A DNA stretch of 64,000 nt, from contig CM051038.1 in assembly GCA_027627225.1 (NCBI GenBank), positions 45,723,843-45,787,842 on the forward strand. Direction: 5' to 3'. The position numbers and the translations under genes are program-made. The first letter of the stretch is position 1. Every line of letters starts with the position of its first letter. Shown here piece by piece: positions 33,801-44,919 of the stretch. Source of the stretch: Congeria kusceri (taxonomy: Eukaryota > Mollusca > Bivalvia > Myida > Dreissenidae). Under the pieces are notes generated by a model that saw nothing but the letters and a program-made list of their open reading frames with translations, made no database searches and was not told the origin of the DNA.

Positions 33801-34982
33801 ATGCAACACCCATTCTATTCTTACAGAATACTGTTCGTCATCGTTGGTCTACTACTGGTCCTGCTGGCAGGTCTTCAATTTATGCAGCGTTCTATACAGT
33901 TTGTCTTCGAGAAGAGGATCCCATTAATAGAAACCCCTTTAATCGAACTGCGCAACTGTTGTGAATCACTTCCGGATGCAAGCGGCGCACGCATCTTCGC
34001 AGATGGAAGAGAAGTCCACCATGTTGTTTTCTTGAAAGTACACAAAGCAGCCAGTGGAACAGCGACATCTATATTCTTTCGCTTCGGGACTGACCGGAAT
34101 CTTAATTTTCTGCGTCCAAACTATCTGAACATATTAAGTTGTGATGGCACCATCAACGACGATCAAATAAAGAACCCGAACGAAAAGCCTTACGATATTG
34201 CAACAAGTCATGTCATTTACAATCGCACTGTATTTGAAGAATATTTTCATAATGACACGGTATACATAGGTATACTTCGAGAACCGTATTTACAGTTTAA
34301 GTCCAGTTTGAACTATATGGCACCGAAATATGTTTACAACATTTCCGAAATTGATCCAGTTCAGCAGTATCTACGAGATCCGATGAAATACGAAGAGGCA
34401 ACGACTCCGCGATTTTCATGGATCAACAACAGACAGGCAGTCGAATTCGGCACTCCTGATGACGTCATAATGACACGGAACCTAACGGGTCTCGCGGAAC
34501 ATCTCGTACAACTAAACAAAGAATTTCATCTGGTTATGATTACAGAGCTATTCGACGAATCCATTGTATTAATGAAGCGTATGCTAAACTGGAATATTTC
34601 GGACATTCTGTACAGAAGATTCCATACTAGAGGTTGGGACCTGAAGGTCACGATCCCGCAGGCGCATGATCGGCGTTTGTACCGAAAGTACGCTTTTGCT
34701 GACTATACTTTATATGACTTTTTCTACAAAAGGCTCGGGAAACAAATTTCAAAAGCTGGCGATGATTTCTTCGCGGAAGTTCTGTACTTCAAAGACATTC
34801 GGGACGAAATGGAGGATTTCTGCAAAGGTATGCCGAATATTACGGACACGTTAACCTTACGCGCCAATAAATGGTCTCCGGAAATTCTCGTAGACAAGGA
34901 ACTGTGTCGTAAAATCTACTCGGAAGAAGAGGACTGGGTGCAATACATCAATTCTGATCAATACTCATACACGAAGAGTTGA
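33801..34982 (+). CDS. Galactose 3-O-sulfotransferase-like, gene 1 of tandem array
   Basis: 393 residues, one exon. Predicted to transfer sulfate from PAPS to a galactose residue of a glycolipid or glycan in the Golgi lumen; the acceptor is unknown. A short cytosolic tail is followed by a membrane anchor (about 9-28, FVIVGLLLVLLAGLQFM core) and a stem to about residue 72. The 5'-phosphosulfate block is LKVHKAASGT (78-87) and the 3'-phosphate block LREPYLQFKSSL (159-170, R160 and S168). Both fit the galactosylceramide/galactose 3-O-sulfotransferase family. Six N-glycosylation sequons: N141, N151, N180, N227, N265, N346. The start is supported by conservation of MQHPFYSYR in all three copies. 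Compared with genes 2 and 3 and the pseudogene it has private changes: L281 (Arg), G313 (Trp) and N356-K357 (Ser-Glu). Length is typical. Family assignment is firm, substrate open. Confidence 0.9.
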   Translation: MQHPFYSYRILFVIVGLLLVLLAGLQFMQRSIQFVFEKRIPLIETPLIELRNCCESLPDASGARIFADGREVHHVVFLKVHKAASGTATSIFFRFGTDRNLNFLRPNYLNILSCDGTINDDQIKNPNEKPYDIATSHVIYNRTVFEEYFHNDTVYIGILREPYLQFKSSLNYMAPKYVYNISEIDPVQQYLRDPMKYEEATTPRFSWINNRQAVEFGTPDDVIMTRNLTGLAEHLVQLNKEFHLVMITELFDESIVLMKRMLNWNISDILYRRFHTRGWDLKVTIPQAHDRRLYRKYAFADYTLYDFFYKRLGKQISKAGDDFFAEVLYFKDIRDEMEDFCKGMPNITDTLTLRANKWSPEILVDKELCRKIYSEEEDWVQYINSDQYSYTKS

Positions 34983-36715
34983 TTACTGCCTTTCAGTGTA
35001 CGTTGGAATTGAGTGAACACTCAAATTTCTTTAAATCATGTTCAGTTGATGAGTCTTTTCGTTGTACTTCCATGATTAGTCTTTGTGTTCCTTAAGTATT
35101 TATTTTGTTTAAAATGTACCACATCTGCATTTTCGAGGCCAACTGTGTTTGTAGGTTTGTAAAATTCATCGACATCTAAAACTTATTGTATCTCGTCAGA
35201 ATTTGCCTCAGCGCTAAAATGTCAGCTATACGAGCAATCCAATTGGTCAACATTTTAAATGAAATGCAAATTAGCCATTCTTCTAGACTAATCAGAATAC
35301 TTGAATGATCAGAATGTTCAGAAACGATATATACTTATTTGAGGGCTTAACGCGTGTATTTTTCACGGACAAGTCGAGTTCTGTTATTATGCGTTATATG
35401 TACATTGGTTTCAAATACTTGTATTTAAAAAATAGAAGATGATATAATTTTAATTTATTTCAAATACATTTTTTGTACGGTAACTTGTTGTTGTGTTTTT
35501 ATCCAAGATTAACACGATTTGTGCTGCAATTACTTTAGTGTAGTTTTATGTATTTCGCTGTTTTAAATTATTAAAGTTTTAATCAAGTTGTTTTTGTTTT
35601 CTTTCTAACAGTATTCATACTGCTGTTGTTGAATTAAACTGTTAACACAAGTGTAGGCTTTAGAGGTTTCTATAACTTTAATATTTGATAAACCGTTTCA
35701 GTATAAACACATTCAATATGTATTTAAATTCACCTTATAGTCCCAAAGTCGATAAAATGTAAGATTACAAACAGAACAGAACAGGTCCGATCATATCACA
35801 GGATTGTACCAATAATCTGTTTACATTGCTTTTTAACACTAAATTAAATACATAGGCTGAAGATTACCTCCATGGACTAGTTTTAAAGCAAACATGCGAA
35901 CTACATTTATTGACAATGTATATTATCTTTAATGTAATAATTCAGCAAACATCAAAAGCCCTATTATACTGAAAATATAGTATCCTGAATGCAATAATTC
36001 AATACAGAACAATATATCGTTTCGGCGCTTCGGTGTATCGTTTCGTCGCTTCGGCATATTGTGTCGGCGCATCGTGTCGGCGCTTCGGCGCATCGTGTCG
36101 GCGCGTCGGCGTATCGTCTCGGCGCGTTGGCGTATTGTCTCGGCGCTTCGGCGCCCTTTCATTTCTGAGGTCGCCGACGCGCCGCCACGATACGCCGACG
36201 CGCCGAGAAGATACGCCGACGCGCCGACACGATTCGCCGAAGCGCCGACACGATACGCCGATGCGCCGAGACGAAGCGCCGAAGCGCCGACACGATACGC
36301 CGAAGCAATATAAACGTCGCAATCTCGTGTGGTTTTTTCATATGTGGCTATAAAATTGGGCGAAGATACGACGAGACGACGTTTATATCGCATCGTGTCG
36401 GCGCTTCGGCGTATCGTGTCGGCGCTTAGGCGTAGCGTGTCGTCGCTTCGGCGTATCGTGGCGGCGCTTCGGCTCATCGTGTCGGCGCTTCGGCGCATCG
36501 TGTCGGCGTATCGTCTCGGCGCTTCGGCACCCTTTCATTTCTGAGGTCGCCGACGCGCCGACACGATGAGCCGACACGATGAGCCGATGCGCCGAGACGA
36601 TGCGCCGAAGCGACGACACGATACGCCGAAGAGCCGACACGATACGCCGAAGCGCCGACACGATGCGCCGAAGCGATATAAACGTTGTCTCGTCGTATCT
36701 GCCCCCAATTTTATA

Positions 36716-37645
36716 TGGCGTACCGTATTAGTCAAAAGCAATAAATGTATACATGTAGGCACATTTAAAATAATACCTACAGGTACAAATTATACCTACA
36801 GGCACAAATATATAACTGTTGGCACATTATTATTCCTACATATATATAAACAATGTTATGAAAGCACAACTGTTTACTTGTTAAATTTACTTATTGTTAT
36901 ACGTATTTAATATTAACATTAAAGTATTGTACATTAAAAATAAAAACAATGTTGCATTAAGACTGTCTGCTTAATTTTGGTTTGGGGCAGAAAATATACC
37001 TAGAGGTACAATTTTAGTCCGGGTATAAATTTATACCTCTAGGTACAAAATCAGCCTGTAGGTACAACTTTGTACCTGCAGGTCCATCTATTTATTATGG
37101 TGGCACAGAGGTGACTTGCACTACTCTTTGTTAGTCTCGTTCCCACGAGATGCTAACTCGTGGGAACGAGATACTAACTCGTGGGAACGAAAAACCAACT
37201 CGTGGGAACGAGGTACTAACTTATGAGAACGAGATACTAAGTCAAGGGAACGAGATACTAAGTCAAGGGAACGAGATACTAAGTAGAGGGAACGAGTAAG
37301 TATCTCGTTCCCACGAGTTAGTATTTCGTTCCCACGAGTTAGAGAACCCATGAAATGTTTCTGTATATATGTTTTTATAATAACTATGGCCGACAAAAAA
37401 GATCATGTTGTAAGATGGTACTAAGTCGTTCGCTCGAGTAGTATCTCGTTCCTACGAAATAGTAAGTCATCCCCTCGACATGAGTCATTCCCATGAGTTA
37501 GCATCTCAGTCCCACGAGTTATTATCTCGTTCCCTCGAGTTAATATCTCGTGGGTACGAGAAAAAAGTAGTGCATGTAACCTCTGTGTCACCGTACTTTA
37601 TAGCTGTTGTGTTTACATTTACTTTTGACTCAAACGGTACTGCAT
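36716..37645. mobile_element. 0.93-kb terminal-inverted-repeat element inserted in fold-back DNA, unit 1
   Basis: The ends are related inverted repeats: GTACCGTATTAGTCAAAAGC at 36720 and, inverted, GTACCGTTTGAGTCAAAAGT at the right. It is flanked by a perfect 9-bp duplication, AATTTTATA (36707-36715 and 37646-37654). The uninterrupted S spacer at about 37890-37965 contains AATTTTATA once, so it is an empty site. Inside are inverted copies of a CCTACAGGTAC/CCTCTAGGTAC motif (36765-37085) and the 496-bp element at 37098-37593. No transposase was found. Confidence 0.7.
37098..37593. mobile_element. 496-bp inverted-repeat element with CTCGTGGGAACGAG repeats, unit 1
   Basis: Terminal inverted repeats GGTGGCACAGAGGTGACTTG and, inverted, GGTGACACAGAGGTTACATG, flanked by TA on both sides. 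Most of the interior is made of 21-bp repeats with core CTCGTGGGAACGAGATAC in both orientations, around a short unique part with ATGGCCGACAAAAAAGATC. It is non-coding. Confidence 0.7.
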
Positions 37646-40228
37646 AATTTTATAGCCACAGATGAAAAAATACACGCGAGATTGCCACGTTTATATCGCT
37701 GCGGCGCATCGTGTCGGCGCTTCGGCGTATCGTGTCGGCGCGTCGAAGTATCGTCTCGGCGTATAGTGTCGGCGCGCAGGCGACCACAGAAATGAACGGG
37801 CGCCGAGACGATACGCCGACGCGCCGAAACGATGCGCTGAAGCGCCGACGCGATGCGCCGACGCGCCGGCACGATGCGCCGAAGCGATATTAACGTCGTA
37901 TCATCGTATCTTCGCCTAATTTTATAGCCACATATAAAAAAAAACACTCGAGATTGTGACGTTTATATCGTTTCGGCGTATCGTGTCGGTGTATCGTCTC
38001 GGCGCTTCGGCGCATCGTGTCGGCGTTTCGGCGTTTCGTCTCTGCGCGTCGGCGTATCGTGTCGGTGCGTCGGCGTATCGCGTCGGCGCTTCGGCGCCCT
38101 TTCATTAGCACAGGTCGAAGTCGCGATGGCGGTAACACGACACCGTACCAAGCACATGCTCACTTGTATGTCAATGCAGCAATTGACAATCATTGGAAAT
38201 CAATACTGGAGGTAAATGAGACGACATATCCAAAACGGAAAAGGACAAAGAGACAGAGAATATATATGTACACGTATATATGGCAATCGTGAACGTTTGC
38301 ATACCACTCTCTATTAAGACAGTGACCTGTCGGGCAAAGCAACAAAATCAATATTTAAATAAACGCGCATTTATATAATATTATACTATTGTATGGCAGA
38401 GCGCTCCAAATAAATTATGGAACGCTGTGTTTATAGTTATTAAACAAATTCATCGGAATGTTTTGCTGTTTATTATTTCTACATAATAATTGTCATTAAC
38501 TGTAATTGAATACTCTTTTTTGCTGCATATACTCACGTTCAAATAAAGGATTTTTATGCTTACCGATTAATGGTGCACTATCAATTGATGTTATGTTGTT
38601 GTTGTTTTTTTCAATTAAATGCCGACGTTACTATATACGTCTTAAATTACTTTCTGCGAAATAACATCTACAGCAGGTTAGGACACATAAAAATAGCACG
38701 GCAAAGACTGATATATACTATATTAGACTGTTGTTGTAAGCCAACGGTCTTTTGAGAGGGCAATTTCCAAAACAGGTATCGCGTTTTCTTATACTTATTT
38801 TCTTTGCAGGCTACAAGTCAGTAAATCGAAACCCGAACTCAAAACAGCAAAATTAAACGCCTGTTATTTTTTTACCTTTTGAGTATTTTAGATAATGTAT
38901 GTCATGTGTATTTTAGTGTGTATTTCATGTGATTTATTACAATTACAGTTTCCAAAAAGGTCAATTTATTAAAACCGTTACGCCAAGCTAATGACAATCT
39001 TATTTTCACTATTTACGTAACCGAAATATTTACCTGGGTGTCCTGGAATAAGATCACTAATTAATGCGCTACATCGGTTATTTTTAACTCTTTACGAAAG
39101 TGTTATTTCTTGTTACCGATTCTTATTCTGAATATTTTGACAACAAAATACTGCAATGTATTGATTTTAAACTGTAATATGGAATAATCAAGAGCACGCA
39201 TCGTCCGACCTACTTTTGACTCAGTAGACTACGAATCACCAGCAATCGACGAATCTAACTGCAGCGCTTCATCGGTTACTCTGCATGGCTCGTTGCAGAT
39301 TGACTTGTTAACTGGCATGTATGTAATTCCGTTTGCATTAGATAATTAGCTTGGACGATATTTGTTTGTTACTTACACATTAATTGTTATTATGATGGCG
39401 TATACTATGGTATAAAAAGCTTTTTTATCAAGTTTAAAGTTTTGGAAATTGAACTTCATTCAAACAAATCTTTCCTTTTAAGCAAAAATACACTCATAAT
39501 TCAAATGCTTTTAGTTTCGTTGTTACCAACAGTCTTTCTATGCTGTCTGCGTTTTGAGTGTATATTGGTATAATAAATCATACTTGTAAAAACTTATTAT
39601 GTTAATTTATAATTTTTAGATTGTAAGGTAACAATTAAAAATAGTCTATTGAAAATGTCCATTGATTATTATCAATCAATCCACACCAATATGCATAACA
39701 AATGATCGATGTTTTAGTTTCCACTATTACTTTATATATTATTATATATTTTCTCAGACTACATACTAAACTAATGTCTTATATTATTATAGTAATTTTC
39801 ATTAATATAAAAAATCATTGATTAACAGTCTGCAAATAGAATAAAATAGCACGATAATATTTTGCACAACAACAATATTTATTCAGCGATAAAGCGTATA
39901 CAAGTTCAAAGTTTACATAGCAAGAAAACAATATGTATATTTACAAGTAATGGTAGAAATAAAACATGCTGGTATAATATACAATGCTTAGACACAATTT
40001 ATTATAGAGCTGCAACGATTAAGCAATGACTCGATTCGATTTCGATTTCAAATATCATTTAGTTGAATATTTGATTCCATTCATTTTTCCTTAATACAGG
40101 CTTGTTTTTGCGTTTTTATGATCCATGACTTTCAATATAGGAAGATTTATATTTATTATTATTTATTGATTGTATAATATTGAACGATAATCTGGTCAGT
40201 TTGTTTGCTTGATACGATGTAAACCTCG

Positions 40229-40317
40229 CCAATAAATTTCATAACTCGGCCAATATGGAAAAACGCGGCCAATCCGAGATTCAGCCAATCAGGATTCATG
40301 ATTAGCTCGGCTTTATA
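40229..40317 (+). promoter_or_regulatory. Four CCAAT boxes and a TTTATA box, promoter-like
   Basis: CCAAT occurs at 40229, 40250, 40269 and 40285, all on the plus strand at spacings of 21, 19 and 16 bases. TTTATA follows at 40312-40317. The arrangement resembles an NF-Y-driven promoter oriented toward the exon-like ORF at 40619. It is repeated in the other two units. Confidence 0.4.
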
Positions 40318-40618
40318 CGAGATGGCAAGTTTTTTGAAGCCATTTTGAAAACGCTCAGTATGATTAACTTTGCGCTTTGTATTTTTACTAAAATTTTCTA
40401 CATGTACACTCCTACAAAATAAAGTGAGCAAGGGCAACATTCGTGTTTTTATTAATGTATTGGGCCGAATCTACCGAGTGACCAATCATGAAATCCAGAC
40501 GACATTGACCACGAAAACACACAATTACTTCCCATGACGTATTCTTCGATTTAGCGTGTGTTTATATTGACATGATGAAATTAGTTGTTAATATTTAAAT
40601 TAAAATTAGATTGGATGG

Positions 40619-40753
40619 ATGGATGCACCTCAGAAAGGGGAGGGAATCGGTGAGTTAGCTGAGAGTTTGCTCTGTCAACTCGCCGACAGCATCTTCACAC
40701 TGAAAGAGGATTCAGCCGAAAAAAGGCTGGTCGAACTTGACGGCTACACGTAA
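40619..40753 (+). CDS. Exon-like ORF with splice donor inside the hAT-like element, unit 1
   Basis: 44 codons beginning MDAPQKGEGIGELAESLL and ending KRLVELDGYT before TAA. Base composition is much richer in G+C than the surroundings and the peptide looks like ordinary soluble helical protein. The last codons run into AC/GTAAGG at 40750, a good 5' splice site, so this may be a first coding exon (ending 40749) and not a complete small protein. No downstream acceptor or second exon was identified within the element. Protein family not recognised. The three copies (40619, 54027, 63248) are identical by eye, which the recent duplication explains and which is therefore no proof of selection. Confidence 0.4.
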   Translation: MDAPQKGEGIGELAESLLCQLADSIFTLKEDSAEKRLVELDGYT

Positions 40754-41326
40754 GGCATTGGAAAATTTTCTTAGTAACTAAGTAAGTTAGTAAATTATTC
40801 ATTTTATTTCACATCTAGTCGTCGTCTTTAACTTTTCAAGAATGTCTTACGCATACGCTGGAGCATACGTGGACTTTTTAAGAATATTCTTAAACAAAAT
40901 GCTTTGGTGAAGAAGACTTTTAAAAGTATATTTTCTGGAGTCAGAGTCTATTCTTTATTCTTAAGTCTAAGAATGGTTAAAGAATGTGTTGGTGAAAACT
41001 GACAGCTTTTGCCAAGACTCGGTAGGATCACAGTGGATATCAATTGGTGGTTTTTAACCTTTTGCGACTTTCTCGATAAAACAAATCAGCAATTATTTTA
41101 TGTACTCTTTGGCTGTTATATTTCACAATACACGGTTAAAAGAATAAAACATTGTTAATAATTTATGCTGGCGTTGTTACATTCTATTTATATCGAAACA
41201 ATAGTTATGATATATCTAACATGTATTATTAAAACTGAAAGATGCTGCATACTATTACTATTTATATCGAAACACTAGTTTTGATACTATTAAAACCGAA
41301 ATATGCTGCATAATATTATAAAGTTA

Positions 41327-41445
41327 ATTAATAAAATGTTTATTAATTGTTTGAATTCATATTGGCCTCAGGCCAATACGGCAGTCTTCAGCCCAATAAC
41401 AAGACCAATATGAATTCAACTAATTCATAACATTATATTATTAAT
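41327..41445. repeat. Nested hairpin, unit 1
   Basis: Perfect 15-bp arms TTGAATTCATATTGG (41351-41365) and its complement (41405-41419), extended imperfectly to about 40 bp by AT-rich arms. A second small palindrome, TTGGCCTCAGGCCAA, sits on the left arm. Repeated near 54750 and at the right edge. Confidence 0.7.
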
Positions 41446-43579
41446 GACATTGCATTGGTTAATGTCAACGTATGTGCCTTATATACCAATATAAATTATA
41501 GCAGTGCAAAATGGTGAAGAATTAAATGCTTATGATAACTAGTTCAGTATTTAGAACAGCAACCATGATGTCATGATCAATATATATGCTTAACCTACAC
41601 ACAACCATACCTATTGTACGTGTAATTAATAGTTTTATGACAAACCATCTATAAAATTAATCAAAGAGAATCGAATCGTGATTGGCTGGTTTAGAATCAA
41701 ATCGGGCCATTCACATTCGATGCAAAGAAAGAATCGTTGCAACTGTACAATTCAAACTGAATTAAGGAAATATAAAAAAAATAGTCCTATAATATTTTCC
41801 GCGAAGCTGTTACACAACAACGATCTATAAAATTATTCTTAGGGCCATAATTATACTGACGTTCAGTTCGTTTTGATAAACATCATGAAATATGCACATT
41901 GTTCTACAGACTATTAGATGAAACAATAGTTTTCATTTACCTACCTGACCAATCTTTGTCTCTGAGGCAACCTGTTACAATCGATTGGTTGAAACAAGAT
42001 GCGCCATATATATTGTTATCTCTGTCTAACACAGCTTGTCACTAACAGCTGTCGTTGAAATATTTGGTGTTGTCCATTTATTTAGGCCAGAGTCTGTGGA
42101 GTTTTAGTTTCTCACACCCGCATACCCGATTGTTTTGAAAATACGAAAAATACATTTTATTTCATAGCAACAAAACCAATTTGACAACCAAAATATTGAT
42201 AAAAATCAATATTTCCACTGATGCCGTATTCAGTAGGATATTAAAAGTAGGAGAGTTTTCAACCAACAATTATAAATTAAAAACCGGAAAACATTAATTC
42301 CACGTAAATAACGTTGACTTTATACTCATGTTTATATAACAGACTTTGCATGGTATTGTTATTTAATTGTTATGATTGTTTACTAATAAATGTTGTTACG
42401 AGCTAGGGGTAACTAAAAAATACAACCAGCAACAAATATTAACGATAAATGAATTTTATTAAAACAACAATTGCATCAAAACAACAAAAATATATAACAT
42501 GTTTCCAAGTAAATGTATATCCAAATACACAAAATAATCCAGTTCCCTCATCCTGGTGTTGTTAAATATTGTCCACATAATTAATTTTCTTTCAGAATGT
42601 CACTGTTTGTAAAAATGACAACTTTGATCTTAAATCCAAAACTAGGCTGCATTTATTCCCACACAAATGTTCATTAAATCCAATAATACATAGATTCTGG
42701 ATAATAAGTGTAAATACACCTTAGATATAATCAACACACAGACTTGACCAAAGATCCCCACTCAGTACACTGATCATACTTATATACCCTTCAGGACTTC
42801 TCAAGAAGTTTCCAAATCGTCTAGAATATTCTCACCCTAATTATGTAACATATAATTGAAACACAACACATAGAACTTTCAAGAACAATATAGAAAGATA
42901 CAAAGATAACAATAGTTTAAGACAATAAACAAAATTCGAACAGTAAAATTAATGATTATAATCATATACATGACAATGTTTATAATAGAAGTTTCAACTG
43001 GACAGCTTTTCCAAATATTTTCCAGAAACTAAACATAAAACAACACTGGTTTTGCCGAATTTACCGTAAGTACATCATATATATTTTTGTGGAGGGGGGG
43101 AGGCAGTGAAAATATGTTTAAGTGTTCCAATACTACGAAGAATTACGGCCTGTTACGAAGAAAACAGTATGTAGCGTGGTGTTGAGTAGTTGTGTGGGTT
43201 GTATAGTTTATTCCAGAAAAAAAACCTTATACAAGATACTATGCAAAAATATACAAATACATTGTATTTTATATTCATTTCAATTAAATAAAAAATACAC
43301 TGCATATGAGCAATAATTTTCAATACATAAATTATGTTAAATAAAATGTTAAAAAATGCAGTAATACAATAATAATTACTATACTTACCAAGCAAGCTAT
43401 TTTCCTTTGCAGGATACATTGAAGAATATATGGTTAAATTATTGGTGACAATCATAAAAATATGCGGAGTTTTCTGTTTGTAAAAGTGGCACCTTAGTTA
43501 ATTGATAGCTTGGTATGTTGATTATATTAAAATGTGCTCAGAACCAATTAGGATAGTGAACACCCATGATCATCCATTA

Positions 43580-43906
43580 GGCGCAAAAAAATATGTTTGT
43601 TTCAGGTTACATGTCCAAAATTTAAGGGTAGGAAGATAGGGGTTTATTTTATATATTTAGTAAATGGTCAACTTGAAGATTCCAAAACTGAATTAATATT
43701 CAAAACATAACTGCAATATCATTAAACCTTGTTTTAAAGTGGATTCTATCAAAAACTATACACTTATTTAACAAAAAAACAACAACATTTAATTATTAAA
43801 ATATATTAATAAAAAAATATCTGACAACCCCATTAAAATGTTCTAGGGTCGGGGCATTTTTTTATGGTACGTCGGATAACCTGAAACAAACATAGTTGAA
43901 TACGCC
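43580..43906. mobile_element. PIF/Harbinger-like MITE, copy 2
   Basis: 327 bp, homologous to 32268-32577. Ends GGCGCAAAAAAATATG and, inverted, GGCGTATTCAACTATG, flanked by TTA on both sides (43577-43579 and 43907-43909). Missing from the next spacer, where a 1.4-kb deletion removed it. Confidence 0.65.
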
Positions 43907-44919
43907 TTAAGATTTAATACTAACACCTGTCAAATTCCACAGACAAATTATGTTACACACATAACTGTACCACTGTTACAAGTATTTCGATAATGGTAAA
44001 ACGAAACATGACGTAAACCATCACTTGGGCCATTATACTGAATAAGTTGTTTAAAGAATCCGCCGCCCAATAGTTTATAAAGTGTCGTCCCAGATTAGCC
44101 TGTGAACACACTGCTAAACTTCTTTTATTTTCGTTGATTCAATGAGGTTTCTTTCCCGTGAAGTTGTTTAAATTAACACTTATTTTATTCTAAGATATTT
44201 TTATTTTTTCCCACCACCACGCCAACGCTTTTTCCCAAACAATCAGTGAAACAATATATATAAAGTAGTGGCCTCATTGTCTCGAAGATATAATAGTGGG
44301 CACAGGGACTGAACGCTATTCTTAGACACGTTTCATGGAGAAAAACATCGGTAAATCGATCAGTTTTACTGCGGTTGGTGAAAATATTGGTTGCGTATAA
44401 CAATCATAGAACTTCTCAGAAATGAAAATGAAATGGAGCGTACGGTAAATAGTGTTTGTGCTTACAATGATATTCACGTGGATTTTATAATGCATCCCGA
44501 CAATATGTTTCTGTATATATAATATTGAACTAAATATTTATCTATAGTGAACAAGAAAACTTGGATAATTAATGTAATATAATTATATGATTGCCATCAT
44601 GATTATTTGTATATTTGTGCTACAGAATACGACAGTTAAAAAGGACTAAGCTGTGTTTTTATTTTATCCTTTTTTTGTTACAAAACACTTGTTTTCACTT
44701 TTTTTTCCATTTAAATAAACGTAAAACTCTTCACATGCACGTATTTTATAGTGACCATATTTTCCACTGGATGATTTTATTGATTTATTAAATATAACGC
44801 AATTTTGTATCCGAATAAACATAACGTGTGCTCATGGAGGCTAAAAAGCATAAAAAGCAATGAATTCATTTGAACCTGTCAATGACTGAGTAAAAAAAAC
44901 CATCACATAAGCAAATTCA

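Larger units (their letters stand above)
36018..38150. mobile_element. Fold-back composite of CpG-rich 21-bp repeats, unit 1
   Basis: Blocks of a 21-bp repeat with core CGCCGACACGATACGCC face each other in opposite orientation around short non-repetitive parts: a CCCTTTCATTTCTGAGG core (about 36156 and 36530) and an 80-bp spacer 'S' (GGTTTTTTCATATGTGGC to GGGCGAAGATACGACG) bounded by TATAAACGTCG and its inverse. An inverted copy of S lies at about 37890-37965. The right end reads CCCTTTCATTAGCACAGG then GACACCGTACC. Each unit holds about five CpGs in otherwise AT-rich DNA. Long arms of tandem short repeats are the hallmark of fold-back transposons. A 0.93-kb element is inserted inside (36716-37645). 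Heptapeptide-repeat open frames here are artefacts of the 21-bp period. Confidence 0.75.
40005..41747. mobile_element. hAT-like element with captured exon-like sequence, unit 1
   Basis: About 1.74 kb, absent from the older spacer, where CAATGCTTAGAC runs straight into AACTGAATT (about 30160-30185). The ends are inverted: TAGAGCTGCAACGATT at left and, inverted, TACAGTTGCAACGATT at right, both fitting the YARNG...TGCAACGA style of hAT ends. An imperfect 8-bp duplication (ACAATTTA at 39994-40001, ACAATTCA at 41747-41754) is a candidate target site, although it would shift the left edge by 3 bp. No transposase was recognised. Inside are a CCAAT cluster, an exon-like ORF and a hairpin. Confidence 0.6.
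33801..44919. repeat. Tandem duplication unit 1 (gene 1 plus spacer)
   Basis: About 11.1 kb from the start of gene 1 to the start of gene 2. In order it contains the gene, the fold-back cluster (36018-38150), an AT-rich part, the hAT-like element (40005-41747), the Harbinger-like MITE and the 5' flank of gene 2. It is collinear with 44920-56943 and 56944 onward. Confidence 0.9.

Noticed and set aside
34666..34854. 62-codon frame inside sulfotransferase gene 1, also in genes 2 and 3
   Set aside because: Alternative-frame shadow of the coding region.
37121..37396. 91-codon open frame with LVSRSHE repeats, also at 49031 and 59761
   Set aside because: Translation of the 21-bp repeats in the 496-bp element.
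35929..38193. Many Arg-rich open frames with seven-residue repeats
   Set aside because: Product of the 21-bp repeat period in both orientations and several frames at once; not proteins.
38570..38755. 61-88 codon open frame (MVHYQLMLCCCCFFQ) in all units
   Set aside because: Low complexity, broken in the older spacer at about 29470, and maintained only by recent duplication.
40159..40440. 93-codon minus-strand open frame present in all three units
   Set aside because: Its conservation is explained by recent duplication; it has no recognisable motif and overlaps the CCAAT cluster. The LINE changes its C-terminus in unit 2.
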